Shown here in pieces: positions 47,906-63,184 of a stretch of DNA of 64,000 nucleotides. Numbering within the stretch: position 1 is the first letter of the stretch; each line of letters begins with the position of its first letter. Source of the DNA: Ipomoea triloba (taxonomy: Eukaryota; Streptophyta; Magnoliopsida; Solanales; Convolvulaceae); contig NC_044923.1 in assembly GCF_003576645.1 (NCBI RefSeq), positions 3,609,178 through 3,673,177 on the forward strand, read 5' to 3'. A program made the translations under genes and the position numbers. The notes under the pieces were generated by a model. The model saw nothing but the letters and a program-made list of their open reading frames with translations. It was not told where the DNA came from and did no database searches.

Positions 47906-48061
47906 GGTCCCGCTCCAAAGTTGAAGCGGTGCTCGATCCCGTTCTGACAAAAATAATAATAAATAAAAATAAAAAAAATAATTATTATGCAACAATGGCT
48001 TATTCGTTTCACTTCTCTACACTTGTAGCATAGGATATTTGGCAAATGACAATGCACTATT

Positions 48062-48320
48062 ATTACTTCCAAGTTGACTCCGCTACGCTCTCAACTTGGG
48101 AGTAGGGAGTTGGAAGCGGGATAATTCAGCAAGGTGCTGGACTTGACCTGATACACTTGTCCCATCGAAGTAATGATGATGACAATCAAACAATAACGAT
48201 CAACAACAGATAGAACGATTACAAGAGGCGAGCACACTTATGGAGGAGGGCGCCTCAATTAACCGTCAATTAGTGTCACTTAGTAAGAGGTCGTTGTGCA
48301 ATTATTGTAACTGTTACAAC
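48062..48320. other. second possible organelle-derived piece
   Basis: GACTCCGCTACGCTCTCAAC and GGAGGAGGGCGCCTCAATTA stand out in composition from the AT-rich surroundings. It may belong with the 47390-47710 piece, split by the microsatellite. Low certainty. Confidence 0.25.
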
Positions 48321-49496
48321 TTACAAGTTTATAATACAAAGAGTGAGCCTATGTCACTACAAGAGGACACTCTGAGCATAGCAATACAATTGCCCTACTT
48401 CTTTTAACATATTTACCGTCAAATAGTATAAAATTTACCTAATGTGAGTATTTGAGTGTCCAAGATTCCAAGAAAGGTTTCGGTTATTGTTCTTAATTAA
48501 GTTAATTGAACACTTAATAAAATAAAAGTAAAAAGAACATAATAATTTTGACTAGCAGATTAGGGGATTTAGGCCAATTATGTGTTGTTTTCAATGTTTT
48601 GTATTGGGATGAATGAATAGAACGTATCATGAATGCTAACTGGCAGTATTAGTGTATTTAGTATTATATATATTACCGATCGATAACTGAAACCAATAAC
48701 CGTAAAATAATTAAAAAATTAAAAAATCATTTTTTTTAAAATCATAATCAAAACTGACCGATAACTTACTTTTTCGATCGATTTGATTATCGATTAACAG
48801 TTATCAAGCGGTTAATTGATATTTTGCTCGCCCCTAATCGAAACTGTCCGATAACTGATTTTTTCGATCGTACTGATTAGCAGTTATCGAGCGGTTAACC
48901 GCACAGTAATAAGGGACTTTGTGCCTCATCTAGGAACTCTGGCTTTCGTATCTAAACAATGGAAGACAGGCACACAAGTAAACCAAGTCCAACATACTGA
49001 TTCCAGAGCAAATTGAAAGCAAACTGTAACACAAAGACGATGATGCATAAGCAAAGAAAGCTCGAAGATGGTTGGTCAGACTATTAACTTGGTAACCACA
49101 ATGTTACAAGTCAAACTCTCAGCACTTTAAGTAGTGGCTTCAGGTTTCCCTCCCCACCCAAAAAGAAAGCTTGAAGACAAGTTCACTGAGCATAGCTCAA
49201 GTAAAAGAAAGCTTGGAGATAAAGTTCACTGAGCATAACTGGAGAAAAAGAGAAATGAAACGCAGACCAAGTAAAATATGAACTTTTATATTGAATAAGT
49301 TATCAAATGCCACAAGTACCATGTCACATTAGACAGGAACAAGGATTCTTATCTGATATGAGATACAAGATGGACAAATTCAAATCTTTTCTTAATTCTA
49401 AGGCCATGTGTTGGTTTACCCTAGAGGCTAGATAGTAACACTCAACAGAATGGATTTGATATGGCATCACATAAGGGCTTAGTGATCCTTCCCTGT
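48320..49496. other. intergenic, downstream of SCP2
   Basis: Around 48680-48910 two diverged tandem copies of a unit of about 120 bp appear (CCGATAACT...TTTTCGATCG...TTATCGAGCGGTTAA). A GAAAGCTTGGAGATAAAGTTCACTGAGCATA unit is repeated near 49165-49235. The SCP2 3' UTR should end here. Confidence 0.5.
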
Positions 49497-51104
49497 TCAC
49501 ATCTTAGATGGCTTTGGGAATATATCTGGTGTGAATTTTTGAGCTGCACTGATGCTTCCCTTGATCCTTATAGCACCCCTGAAAATATTATTAAAACAAA
49601 AAACAACCAAATTATCATTAAAATCCCAGATTTTTGTGGGGAAACTAATTCAGATTCAACCCAGGTTGCACCTAGAGTCCACAAACTAGGAGCAAGCAAA
49701 CTTATCATATAAAGCTTAGATTTTTTGGCATATGGCATCCAGTATTCCTAGACGAATTCAGATTCAACCCGAGTTGCACCCAAGTCCAAAAACTACGGGC
49801 AAGCAACTTATCATATAAAGATTAGATTTTTTTGTGACATGGCATTCGATATCACTAATTCTAATTCAAATTCGAGTCAAGTCTCACAGAGTTTTTATTA
49901 TTTCGGATTCATTCGAGTCTCACAGAGTTTTTATTATTTCGGATTCATTCGAGTCCCACAGAGTTTTTACTAGGAGCAAACAAATTATCATAAAATGCTA
50001 AGATTTTTATTTACATCAACAATAAATATAGGAGAAACCCCGGGTTGCACCTAGAGTCCAAAAATCTAAGAGCAAGCAACTTATCGTATAAAGCTCAGAT
50101 TTTTTTAGAGTCCAAAAACTAGGAGAATGCAACTTTATCATATAAAGCTTAGATTTTTTGTCTTATGGCATCCAGTATTCCTAGACTAATTCAAATTCAA
50201 CCTTAGTTGCATCCAAAGTCCTACAACTGAAAAATTATTCTGTAGACCCGGGTCCACTTGATCGGAGTCCAAAATACACACTTTATATACTGATTGTTCA
50301 CAATTTATATGTTGAATGTTCACAACTAAATATTCACAATTTACATATTGAATGTTAAATTGTAAATTGTGAACATTCAGTATGTAAATTGTGAAGGGTC
50401 CTTGAGAGCAAGTAACTTATCATATAAAACTTTTTAGATTTTTTGTCATGTGGCATCCAATATGACTAATTCAGATTCGACTCGAGTCTCACAAAGTTTT
50501 TACTAATTTGGATTCAACATTAGTCCCACTGAGTTTTAGTAGGAGCAATCAAATTATCATAAAAAAGCTAAAATTTTTATATACATGAACAATGATATAG
50601 ACTAGCAAAATATAGGAGAAAAGCCGCACCTCATAAAAGCAATTTGGGGGTTCATCTTCCCCATAGCAATTTTCAGAAAATCATCATCAGTAAAGGAAAA
50701 GGTCGCATCAGGCTTCCCATCCTCATATTTCCCTAAATCCATCCAAAGATTCCATCAATTAATATTCAATAATTTCCAGTTTCACGAAATCAGATCGAAA
50801 CTACGGTCAAATTATAAACCCTAACCTTCCTTAACCTCCCCTTTCTTCAGATCAACAACATAAATCTTCTCATTAAATCCAAGCTTCTGTGAATCAATCA
50901 ACCAACAAAATTCAAAATTCAACAAAATTAAAACACAATCAAACCAAAATCAGATACAGGTAACAATCAAACGACCTTAGGAGCGATGTTGAGCTGGTAA
51001 ACGAGACCGATTTTCTTGATGAGTTCCTTTCCGGCGTCGGAGGCGAGGTGAAGCTTCATTTGGCCCATGAGAGCGTCGGACTTGAGCTGAGCGGCGTCGG
51101 CCAT
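49497..51104 (-). CDS. SCP2: sterol carrier protein 2 (SCP-2), peroxisomal
   Basis: Small lipid-binding protein that carries sterols and acyl chains, acting in peroxisomes. Four exons on the minus strand: 51104-50976, 50886-50826, 50732-50630 and 49578-49497, joining in frame to 124 residues; the Arabidopsis protein has 123. The sequence follows that family from the start (MADAAQLKSDALMGQMK..., then GLVYQLNIAPKKLGF, VDLKKGEVKEG, KYEDGKPDATFSF, KMNPQIAFMRGA, IKGSISAAQKFTPDIFPKPS). It ends in SKM, a conservative variant of the SKL peroxisomal signal type 1. The single SCP2 domain fills the protein. All introns are GT-AG. The last intron (49579-50629) is unusually long because it contains a minisatellite. 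The start is the first ATG, in a CCGCC-ATG-GC context. Confidence 0.92.
49638..50590. repeat. diverged 100-bp-class minisatellite within SCP2 intron 3
   Basis: About six full or partial copies of a unit containing AACTAGGAGCAAGCAACTTA, TCATATAAAGCTTAGATTTT, GGCATCCAGTATTCCTAGAC and ATTCAGATTCAACC. Copies begin near 49650, 49755, 50035, 50110, 50205 and 50405. A palindromic patch (ATTTACATATTGAATGTT and its complement) occurs near 50300-50390. Confidence 0.8.
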
Positions 51105-51157
51105 GGCGGCGTTCACTAGAATGTGAAGAGATAAGCGGTATATGGGAGTGTAAATTG

Positions 51158-51168
51158 CTATAAATAGA
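51158..51168 (-). promoter_or_regulatory. TATA box of SCP2
   Basis: CTATTTATAGC on the minus strand, about 55 bp upstream of the start codon. Confidence 0.55.
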
Positions 51169-51169
51169 T

Positions 51170-52440
51170 GAAAAATAGCATAATTAAATTGGAAGAAAAG
51201 AAAAATATAAAGAAATGGGGAAGCGAATGCAGCGTGGAAACAGATTGCCTAACTGCCAGCAAGAGGTTGCATTCATTGCTGATGGACACGCAGTCGCAGA
51301 GTATGGATTTCTGGTTGAGCACGTAGATGATTGAGTGACGTAATAAAACGCTCTGCCACGCGCGTTTTGCTTAGAGTTGCCTACTCGCTATTGATTAATG
51401 ATAAATACTTCTAAAAAATTTAAGATAATCCTAATTGATAAAAAAAATTAAAATTACAATACTATAATATTGAAAGTTTGGATTTGATTTAGGTGTCTTT
51501 GCTCCGCACAAGGAGCCCTCTCTCACACACTATTGTTAGGGAGATTATATCTCTAATCTTTGCTCTCAAATTTTATCTTTGTGACTAACTGAGGCTGTTC
51601 ATTTAGGTTTGATTTAGGTTTCTTGTACATACAAGTTGATGTGGTAAATACTATAGTTTCCACAATTACGTAAAAGTAATGAGGTCAGATTGTAGGTGGA
51701 TCTTTTTTCTAGTCTGCTTGTTTGTTTAAGTATTAAGCTTTGATAGTGACGTAAGGTCAAAGGGTCCCGAGCCATATAGCAGTAAGTAAGAAATGCCAAA
51801 AGTCTCTCCTCCTGGCCATAAATGCGATATTAATAGGGAAGGGAAGGGGACACATGCCAGGCACTCGGCATGACTGACACGTGTTGCGCATGCAGCGGAT
51901 AAGCTCGGGAACAACGCTTCCACGACCACGTATGCTCAAATTCCTGACTGCTCACTGAGACATGGTGGATTAGGGCCCAAATCCTTAAGTAACTTTGCTC
52001 AGGATGATTGTTTCGACATGAACTAGGAGAGAATGGTCCCTGAGCAATGAAGTGCTACTGCAATTTCTAGCTATGTCGGTTGTCGTGTTTAGGTCGGCAA
52101 AGTCAAGCCTACGGTCAATTTAGGTTGGAAATTGTTCGTCTCTATAATTCGATCGTATACTGAGTAGGTGTACAAAACGTATAGTGAGATATACACGAAC
52201 AATATTCTATATCATAAATATATAATTTGGTGTTGAGTTTGAAAAGCAGGTTGACTCAATTTATCTCTTCAGATGTAAGTTCATAATATCCAAGATATAA
52301 TACGATAAAGTCGAGTTATAAAATTAAATGAATTATAAAAATAAAAATTGGTAGAGGTGTAGAGAGTGGGCGTAACGTCTGGACGCAGCGATTGGTTGTT
52401 ACGAGAGAGCGCCCCATTCTTAGGCCATCACTTCACTGTT
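51170..52440. other. intergenic between SCP2 and the thioredoxin-like gene
   Basis: The two genes are divergent, so this holds both upstream regions. A moderately GC-rich patch at 51750-52000 includes ACACGTG (G-box core) in GACTGACACGTGTTGCGCAT. Several short open frames there have no recognisable homology. Confidence 0.45.
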
Positions 52441-52443
52441 CAC

Positions 52444-52784
52444 TATAAATCAAAGAGTTGTTCGTTGTCTTAAACTCATCTACCCATCCCAACCAAATAA
52501 AAGTACAAAACAAAACCAAACAAGCATATGAGGGGTTAATGGATCAACGTTGTTTTGGCCCATACTGTTTTCAGAACTTTCACACGGAAGCCCACTTTCT
52601 TAACTTTTGGGGCCAAAAACCGAATATGGCTAAAGAACAGGGACTGTTGACTGAAAATCAAAGTCCAAAAGGGGCCCAAATGCAAACTAAAGGATAAGTC
52701 GATAATGGCCTTATTCTGCTTTCTTATCCAAAAATCCAAAATCGCTTCTTCTGCGACTGTCTCGCGCCATTGCTGCAAGCTTCA
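52444..52784 (+). promoter_or_regulatory. candidate promoter and 5' leader exon of the thioredoxin-like gene
   Basis: TATAAAT at 52444-52450 and a good splice donor (TTCATG|GTAAGA) at 52784/52785. A pyrimidine-rich acceptor (TTTATCTCAACAG) near 53567-53579 could close a leader intron before the coding start at 53802. Inferred from signals only. Confidence 0.35.
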
Positions 52785-53801
52785 TGGTAAGACTTCTTCA
52801 CTTGGAGAAACACCTCACCTCGTATAATGTCTTCATTGTCAATGTTAGTTGGTGTTTTTTTGCTGTTTCTTTTCTTTTGTTGGTTTGTAAGTTCTTGAAA
52901 TGTGTGGTCTTTACTCTGTACACACAAAGATCTAGGAACCTCAGTTTATGAATTCTTGATAATTTCAAGTTTCAATTCAATGGATATTTGTTGTGTAGGT
53001 CTCGTATGTACCAAATGATGATAGATGTTGGATGGAATGAAGTAGAGTGTAGTGGGTTGGGGGTGGTACAGCTGGAATAAGTTAGAGGGTACGATTAGTT
53101 AATAACATTAGCTGATTGTAGAAAGGTGATCGTAGCAAGGTGTATGGTAAATTAGCTCTCTGAAAGAAATTGTAGTTTCGTAATAAAAAAAAAGTGAGAA
53201 TTACTGAGGAATTCAAATTTCGGTGTTTGGTAGATATGAGAATTGAAAGGCGAGAAGTAATATAAAGATTAAAATCTCCTTATAATAAGAATAGAAATAA
53301 CTTCCTTTTTGGTAAAGGAGTAAAATTGTCCATACAACACATTTTTTGTTCCCATCTAGCTTGGGGGGAGGGGGTAGGATTATCAATTTCAGGTTAAAAA
53401 AATTGATAGGAAAGGAATTTCAATTCCTTCCAACCAAACAAGCTCTTAGGGTTGCATTTAAAGATGTTATTCCATTATAATTAATAAAAGAACAGTTTTC
53501 TTGTAGCCGAACCACATAAATCTTGTTTTCTTTAGTTTTGCCATTATTTTGGATTCTTGTTCTTGTTTATCTCAACAGTATGGCCATTATATCGTTTATA
53601 TATTGCTCAGTGTATGACATGAAAACTGGATTGAAGAAACCATGGAAAGTGGTGATCTCATATAGTGATATGTGAGAGAACAGTTGGTTTAGGTTCAAGG
53701 TTTTATTGTGAAAATTCTTGGAATCTACGGAGGGTAGATGTTTCGAGCTTGGGGAATGGTGGATGAAGAGGTTGATTTTGTAAGGTTTGCAACTTGCACT
53801 C

Positions 53802-54892
53802 ATGCAAAGGCTGGGTGTTCTTGGTTGTAAGGCCCCTTTTGGCTTTGGGAGAAGCTTTAATAATCAGAAACTAGGTTGTGTAGCTGGATCAATATTGCCC
53901 ATTGTTATACGTAAAAATGTTATTGAATTGTGTTGTATAAAGACACAAGGTGTGTTTAGACTTGGAAATGTTGAGACACAAAGTTGTGCAGTTAGGTCCT
54001 CGACCAGGATATGGAGTGTATGTAATGATAATGTTGATGAATTATTTGATGGCGGTGATGATGAAGATGATGATGATGAGTTGTGTCCGGTTGAATGCGT
54101 GAGAGAATTCAATACGGATGAGGAATTCTCGAGAATAATGGAGAAGGCAAAGCAAACTGGCGCTCTGGTTGTGGTAGACTTCTACCGCACATCTTGTGGC
54201 AGCTGCAAGTACATAGAGCAGGGGTTCGTAAAGCTCTGCAAGGGATCTGGTGACCAAGACGCACCCGTTGTTTTCTTGAAACACAACGTGAGTATTACTT
54301 TGATTGAATTTTCCCACTTGGTCATGAAAAAAAGATAGCCTAAGCTGATAGTTGGATTGCACATTTATGTTTATATATTATTTATGCTCAACATTTACTG
54401 CATTAAGGATCCCGACACTAAATATCCCAATTTCTCAGGTGCTTGATGAATACGATGAACAATCCGAGGTTGCAGAACGCCTGCGAATCAGGGTAAAACT
54501 ATTACTGACTTACATCTCGTTTTATACGTGAGTTTGATCAGTTGATGAATTTAACACATATCAGAATGGTGAATTTACTGTCAAGTTTCTCGAAATGATG
54601 TCCCTTATCTGAAACCAGATTATTGAATCATTTTCGAGCTACTAGAAACGATATCCCTTATCTGAAGCTGTAGATTTAAGATTATTTAAATGGTTAACAA
54701 AATTAAGATCGAGCTACTCGAAATGATATTCCTTCTATAACACCGTATATTTTTTTCGATTTGGTGCAGTCTGTGCCCCTCTTTCATTTCTACAAGAACG
54801 GAGTCCTACTCGAAGCGTTTCCAACACGTGATAAAGAGAGGGTACTTTCAGCCATTCTTAAATACTCGGGCTCTTCTCCTCAAGATGCTTGA
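53802..54892 (+). CDS. thioredoxin-like protein, chloroplast type (CGSC active site)
   Basis: Exons 53802-54287, 54439-54492 and 54770-54892 join in frame to 220 residues. An in-frame TAA 18 bp upstream supports ATG 53802. Residues 1 to about 75 are Cys/Ser/Arg-rich with few acids, compatible with a plastid transit peptide. An acidic run (DGGDDEDDDDE) follows at 83-93. The thioredoxin fold covers about 100-215, with VVDFYRTSCGSCKYIEQ. The active site is Cys132-Gly-Ser-Cys135 without the usual Trp before it. Further family marks are SVPLFHFYKNGVLLEAF, with the cis-proline after SV. This matches the plant thioredoxin-like 4 group of plastid proteins. Both redox cysteines are kept, so disulfide exchange is plausible; the partner is unknown. 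Introns are GT-AG. Confidence 0.88.
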
Positions 54893-56367
54893 GCTGATGA
54901 TCTGGTTTGCACTTAGACCTGTAGAAATAACAGTCCAGAATATTTGCCTTTGTACCTTATTATTATTATTCTTGGTGCTCAATACTAATGCTGGGCGCCC
55001 CGCCACGGTTTTCATTTCCTTGAAATCGGAATCTGTAATGTTGTACTGGCATCTATGTTGAGGAGAAATTTATGTCATCAGTTCTCATGTTCTACTGTCA
55101 TGAGCATATTTTTCTGCAAAAAGTTTGTCTTTCTGTAGAACTGTATGTTTCATGAAAGACTTATTGCTGAATTTATATCCTCAGTTCTCATATTCTGCTA
55201 TCATGAGCATATTTTCCTCTTTTGCAAAAGTTTATTTCTATAAGATTGCATGTTTAGACCATGAGATGTCTTAAATAGATCTTAACTATACGTGTCCTGG
55301 TCTTACAAGTTTGGCGGTATTTCCACTATTGGTGCATAACTATGAAAATTGCTGCTATAAATGCACGACTTCTATTTTTCTCATTTTTGGTCCTTCCGGC
55401 GAGAAATTCGACAGAATTTTGGATTTCTGATTGTCTCATTTTTTGTCCTTTCAACGAAAAATTTGACGAAATTCTAGATTTTGCCATGACTTAGTGACAG
55501 TTTAATAGACAAAAACGTTAATTTGCATGACATGTTCTTGTAAAATGTTGAATTTTTCCACATATACTTATGCCAGTTTACTTGCAATACTCGTAACAAA
55601 ATCCAATGAAATTTCTTGTCGAAATGAACGAAAGTGAAAAAAAAAATTTGAAATTTTGTATAGTCGTCAATACTAAAAAACGCCATCGTAGTGGGAATAC
55701 CATCAAACTCACAAAACTAAAAGGGGGCACTAACTTATTTTTCATGAAATATCAAATTTAAGAAAAGATGTAAGAAAATTTGTTTCCCATCATGCTATGA
55801 GAGCCACATTTCAACAGTGTACAAGGATGAATGTCTTTGATTGTGTCTGTCTGTGCTCTCCAGCTGAGAGCCCATTACTCTTCTCACTTGACCAATCACT
55901 TCCCAACATCTGGGCACCCTAGGGCCTCTGATAGGGATGCCATGGACACGTGGCAACTGTGAAGATCACAACAATGAACAAGGTTCCATTCCAACACACA
56001 GGAAAATCCAGATCATATTTTTTTTCACAGGTCAAAAAAAAGGTAAGAGACAAAGGAGGGGACACAATATATTCTTTCAATCAACTTTTTGGTTCCATTT
56101 CTTCTTCAAGTGTAAAATGGTAAAAATGGCTAGCTGTAAAGGTGATGAGAACTGATATCATCCTTGACATAAGTAAATGCCAGAAAATTGAATATATATA
56201 TATTATGATTTAGAGAGATTTGGGTTATTGGGACATGAATTATTTCATGTACCCAAACCCTAAAAATACAATCTTGAAGGGTGAAAAAGAATATTTAGCA
56301 CATCTTTCGGAAACACCCATGCTTCTGCTTCTGCTGCTGCTAATGATGATGATGATAATGGCTCCTT
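54893..56367. other. intergenic, between convergent genes
   Basis: A tandem duplication of roughly 115 bp occurs at 55066-55255 (CAGTTCTCATGTTCTACTGT... and CAGTTCTCATATTCTGCTAT...). Near 55390-55470 two related copies of CATTTTTGGTCCTTCCGGCG / CATTTTTTGTCCTTTCAACG occur. The 3' UTRs of both flanking genes lie here. No gene is visible. Confidence 0.5.
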
Positions 56368-59172
<2,805 letters not shown>

Positions 59173-59306
59173 TGTTGTTGTGTATGTGTATGAAGATGAT
59201 TTCAAGGTTTTGTCGTACTACTACGTTTGATAATAATAAGCCTAATAATGGTGAGAATGTTGTTGGAATGGGAAGATTTGAGTGACCAAGAAATGCAGAG
59301 GTTGGA

Positions 59307-59318
59307 TCTATATATAGT
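59307..59318 (-). promoter_or_regulatory. TATA box of CYP707A
   Basis: CTATATATAGA on the minus strand, about 135 bp upstream of the start codon. Confidence 0.6.
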
Positions 59319-59479
59319 AGAGGATTGCCCCAGGCCCAGATGTGACCATTTTTTCTTAATAATAATAATAATAATAAACTTATTATATTCAAGCTGCAAT
59401 CAGAATGGGAAATAATGTACCAAAAGCCCAAAAAAATTTATCAAGGTGAAAAGACTCTTTGTGCGCAGAATATACCTGT

Positions 59480-59705
59480 ACAGGTAGAAACTAATGACTG
59501 ATGTGGTGCGTCTCACTCAGATTGTAAGAGTTTTTTTATGGGTCCCACTCGCCCGACACATGTGGTCACCTTTTTTTTATGGGTCCTACCCGACCGGGCG
59601 TATGTGGTGCGCCTCACGCAGACTAGAACTCAATACCGCCTCCAATGAAGCTCGAACTCATAACTTCTCATATGGAAGTGTAATTTGGTGCTACTAGATC
59701 ACAGT
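59480..59705 (-). mobile_element. SINE-like sequence with A- and B-box-like words
   Basis: On the minus strand GTGATCTAGTAGCACC resembles an A-box and GAGTTCGAGCTTC, about 45 bp on, a B-box. The tail has two copies of a GACCCATAAAAAAA unit. A tRNA-derived SINE remnant is plausible; no target duplication was found. Confidence 0.4.
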
Positions 59706-59723
59706 GTTTTCACAAGGTGAAAA

Positions 59724-59728
<5 letters not shown>

Positions 59729-59763
<35 letters not shown>
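59729..59763. repeat. (TA)n microsatellite
   Basis: About 16 TA repeats. Confidence 0.95.
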
Positions 59764-59767
<4 letters not shown>

Positions 59768-60110
59768 AGGAAAATAGTAAAATGAAAATGTGAGAAATCT
59801 GGCTAGAGTGATTGTAGACTGTGTACTATGTACTGAAAATCTAATCCTGATCTTCCCAAGTATTTTTATGTCCTGTGTATATAGTAAATTATTATTCTCG
59901 TAATTTTTTTATTTTTTATTTATTTGTGTTTGAATTTTGTAGACGAAGAAAGAGCTCTTTTTTTATATGGTCTAACCGAAATTCAAGTTTGAACAAAGTA
60001 TATATTCTTTTGCTTAATGACATTCTTCATTCCAATTTTACATGTCAATCTCCGGTGTTTACCTCATCATTTATAGCATTCTTCATTCCAATTTTTTTGA
60101 AATAAAAGAC

Positions 60111-60359
60111 TTAATTCATTAAATCGTCATCAATGCAATCGAGAAAAAGGGGAGGGATATCAAACCATTCCCCGCAACCCGACACAGAAATGGCTTCCCT
60201 AGCAACAATGTGGGCATCAAGATTCGCAGATCGCCTAACAAAATGGAAGTGTACACCATCTATCGTGGATGCAACTTCTTTAACATCGTCAACAATAAAA
60301 TCGAAAACAGAATTAAAAGATTCAGAACGTAAAGCATAATAAACCAACTGTGAAACCAT
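60111..60359 (-). pseudogene. RNase H-like (RVT_3) retroelement fragment
   Basis: 82 codons ending LMN-stop. FDFIVDDVKEVASTIDGVHF, FVRRSANLDAHIVAREAISV and GEWFDIPPLFL match the C-terminal end of the RNase H-like domain common in plant LINE-derived proteins (the SAN..AH..A region and a W..PP..L tail). The N-terminal half with its catalytic acids is missing, so this is a remnant. Confidence 0.65.
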
Positions 60360-60369
60360 TTCATGAAAA

Positions 60370-63180
60370 TTGTAGAAATAATTTAAACTTCATCGAAACT
60401 TCAACCTTACAGATGTATTAGTGATCTGTTCACTATGTGTCTCAAGTTAGTGAGTTATGATAATGAACTTTTTATTCCATCATTAACGACTTTGAACATA
60501 TTGTAAATATGTAAATATAATGTGTAATAATTATTTCAATTAAAACGTAATCATATTTTTATTATTATAAAAATAAATTTTAAATTTGTCTAAGAAACAC
60601 AAAGACACCCTTAAACAAAATAAATGTTTCCCCATATAACATTGGCTTGTGTTGTAACTGCTTAATTGACTAATAACTACTAAAATCAACCAGCAGTGTG
60701 TCACCGACATGATTCCTGTCCAGCCGCCAGCACATTCCTTTTGACTTTTTTTTTTTTAAAAAAAATAATTTTTAATAATAATTTGGGTTCCAATGAGAAA
60801 ATTCGAGATTATCGATCACGGCATACAACCCTCCTAACTTTAGGTATGTCTCTCTTATGCTCAAGGTAAATCCAGTTTGCTTCTTGTGACACCTTACTTA
60901 TCTCCTAATTATTATCATTCTCTCTTGCCGTATTGACAAGACAATCGATAATCATGTTTTGCTCTCTAAACATATGTTTAACCTGAACATCGTAATCCTT
61001 CAAAATTTCCTCCCTACATTTTTGACTTTATTCCTCCCTAAGATATTATAGTCTCTATTTTAGTTAATTAATGTCATAAAAGAGTATTCTTCACTCGTTA
61101 CATGTAATTGTTTTAAATTTTTTTTTTTGTCATTTTCTTACTTAAACAGTAAAAATGCTACGCTAATTAAGCATAAGATCCATGGGCTTTAAGCTTGTTA
61201 AATCCAATTTTTAATTTCACTCCGCGCAGTATAAGAAGATATATAATTAATGCAACATATAATCATTGATTAGTTATTTAATTGTAATTTGATTTTTACA
61301 ATTTGTTTTAATAATTTATTTATTGATTAATTATTTGAGTGTATAGTATATCTGTATATTTATTGGTTCAAACTTGGTTCTCACTTCTCGTATTAGAAAG
61401 TCAGTATTTTTATTCTTACCAACACTCCTCAGTCAAGTCTGCCGCATAATGATTTTCTAGTGCAATTTATCTCTACTGTATAACTTGTGAGCTATTATAT
61501 TTAACTAATATATGCACATTCTTGGATAATCATTATCATTATATATATACGTTTCCCTCGTTATCTAAAAACCAAAACAATACACTATACAAAGACATAA
61601 TCAATCTCATAATGCATGCATGGGTTCAAATAGAGCCATGCAAATTATTTGCTATGTTATATACACCGTATATACACACGTACAAACAAAACTACAATGT
61701 AATGCGGCCTTATTAGGACTATACAACTCGAAGCTATTCAATGAATACTTCAATAGTCAATAAAATATCTTCACTTTAGAAAATAAACTCAAAACGTTTT
61801 AAATTTAAGTATATAAAAAGTATATAAAAAAAAATTTATGTAAGTCAAATCATGCGTGAGTGTAAATGGTAAACTATATTATTAATTAATGTGTACTGTT
61901 CTTGAGAGTTATCCAAGAACAATTGCTTATAATAATTGTATGACTAACAAAAATCAGATTTGGGTACGTACAAGATAAAGAAGTTGTATCTATATGAATC
62001 TGTCATACACAATGTAGTTGTGGAATTCAGGTCCAATAATATTGTCAGGATTAAGCGCTCTAGTAACGAATATGTTACATTTTAATGGCAGAATGTCAGC
62101 CTTAACTATACAGTAATGACTCATGATTTACTCTGATCCCAATTGTCATGATTAAACGTTTATTACTATGTGAAAAATTATAACTAGTAGCAAAAATACA
62201 TTTTTATCTTTTTATACTTGCATAATATTCAATGTCACAATTTGATCGTAAGATATTGGATTCAACCATTCAAATTTCCGCCCAATAAATATGAATGCAA
62301 TAATTATTGTTTACACATGCTAAAAGGCATGCATATGACTTGACGACATGGACTAAAAATTCTTGGATCACTGTACTGAAGCAATTCAAATAATATCTAA
62401 TGAATTGGATCTATTAGGATAATTAATTCACTAATATTCCATCAAATAGGAATCTTTTCAAGTCATATAATCTCAATAATCATTAGTAAATACTGAGAAT
62501 ACCTTATCCTGAATACATACAAATAAAAGTTATTTAGCCGCCCCAGCTGGATTAATAGCCAACGATTATTATATTAATAATAATTAGCTAGGGATCGGAA
62601 CAACGGTTGACTGGACTTGGATGATTAAGAACGATAAATTAAGAAAAAGAAAAAAAGAGAATTAATAATTTTGTCATAACCTGCGAATTAATCTTATCCG
62701 TCTATAACATGGACACCTCACGTGTGGGGGCTGAACACATGGACCATAGTCTCTTTTTTTATTGGGTGGGGCGGAGATTTGAACCCATGACCTTTTGCAT
62801 AACTCTAATACTAAATTGAAGCTGCTCAATTTCAACTAAAAGCCTATGCTGATAGTTGAACTATAAATTTCATATTGTAATTCTAACCAATAAATGATTC
62901 TAAGGAGATAAATGGGTTCATAAGACACGTGTCCTCTTATCAATTATGTCTGGGCATGTAAGTACGATGTTAAACACTATGAAAGATTCGATAACACGCA
63001 TTATATTCCAAAGAGACAGGCATGTGCATGTTGTCTGATACTCCACAATATAATGTATGTCACCACTACTTAGTTTACATGCATTATACTATTTTAAGGT
63101 TCTCTTGGCTCAAACTTGTTTTAGATGGACAATGATTCAACTTTGACTCTTTTAATTTATACTATTTATTTATATATGTA
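60370..63180. other. AT-rich gene-poor tail
   Basis: No coding sequence, tRNA or structured repeat could be supported over these 2.8 kb. Short frames such as 61522-61716 show no homology and have low-complexity AT-driven composition. A fragment GGAGATTTGAACCCATGACC near 62770 resembles a tRNA or SINE B-box. Confidence 0.5.
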
Positions 63181-63184
63181 TGCA

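Noticed and set aside
47689..48072. Frame with poly-Leu or poly-Tyr
   Set aside because: Produced by translating the (AAT)n microsatellite.
52458..52778. Small frames on both strands before the thioredoxin-like gene
   Set aside because: No homology; the region is better explained as promoter and leader.
53787..53801. Five extra N-terminal residues for the thioredoxin-like protein
   Set aside because: They would need a TTG start; the first ATG after an in-frame stop is at 53802.
53864..54364. Minus-strand frames opposite the thioredoxin-like exon
   Set aside because: Antisense shadows; poly-Ser comes from the acidic GAT/GAA run.
59173..59205. N-terminal extension of CYP707A
   Set aside because: The apparent start is TTG; the first ATG (59172) gives the usual CYP707A N-terminus.
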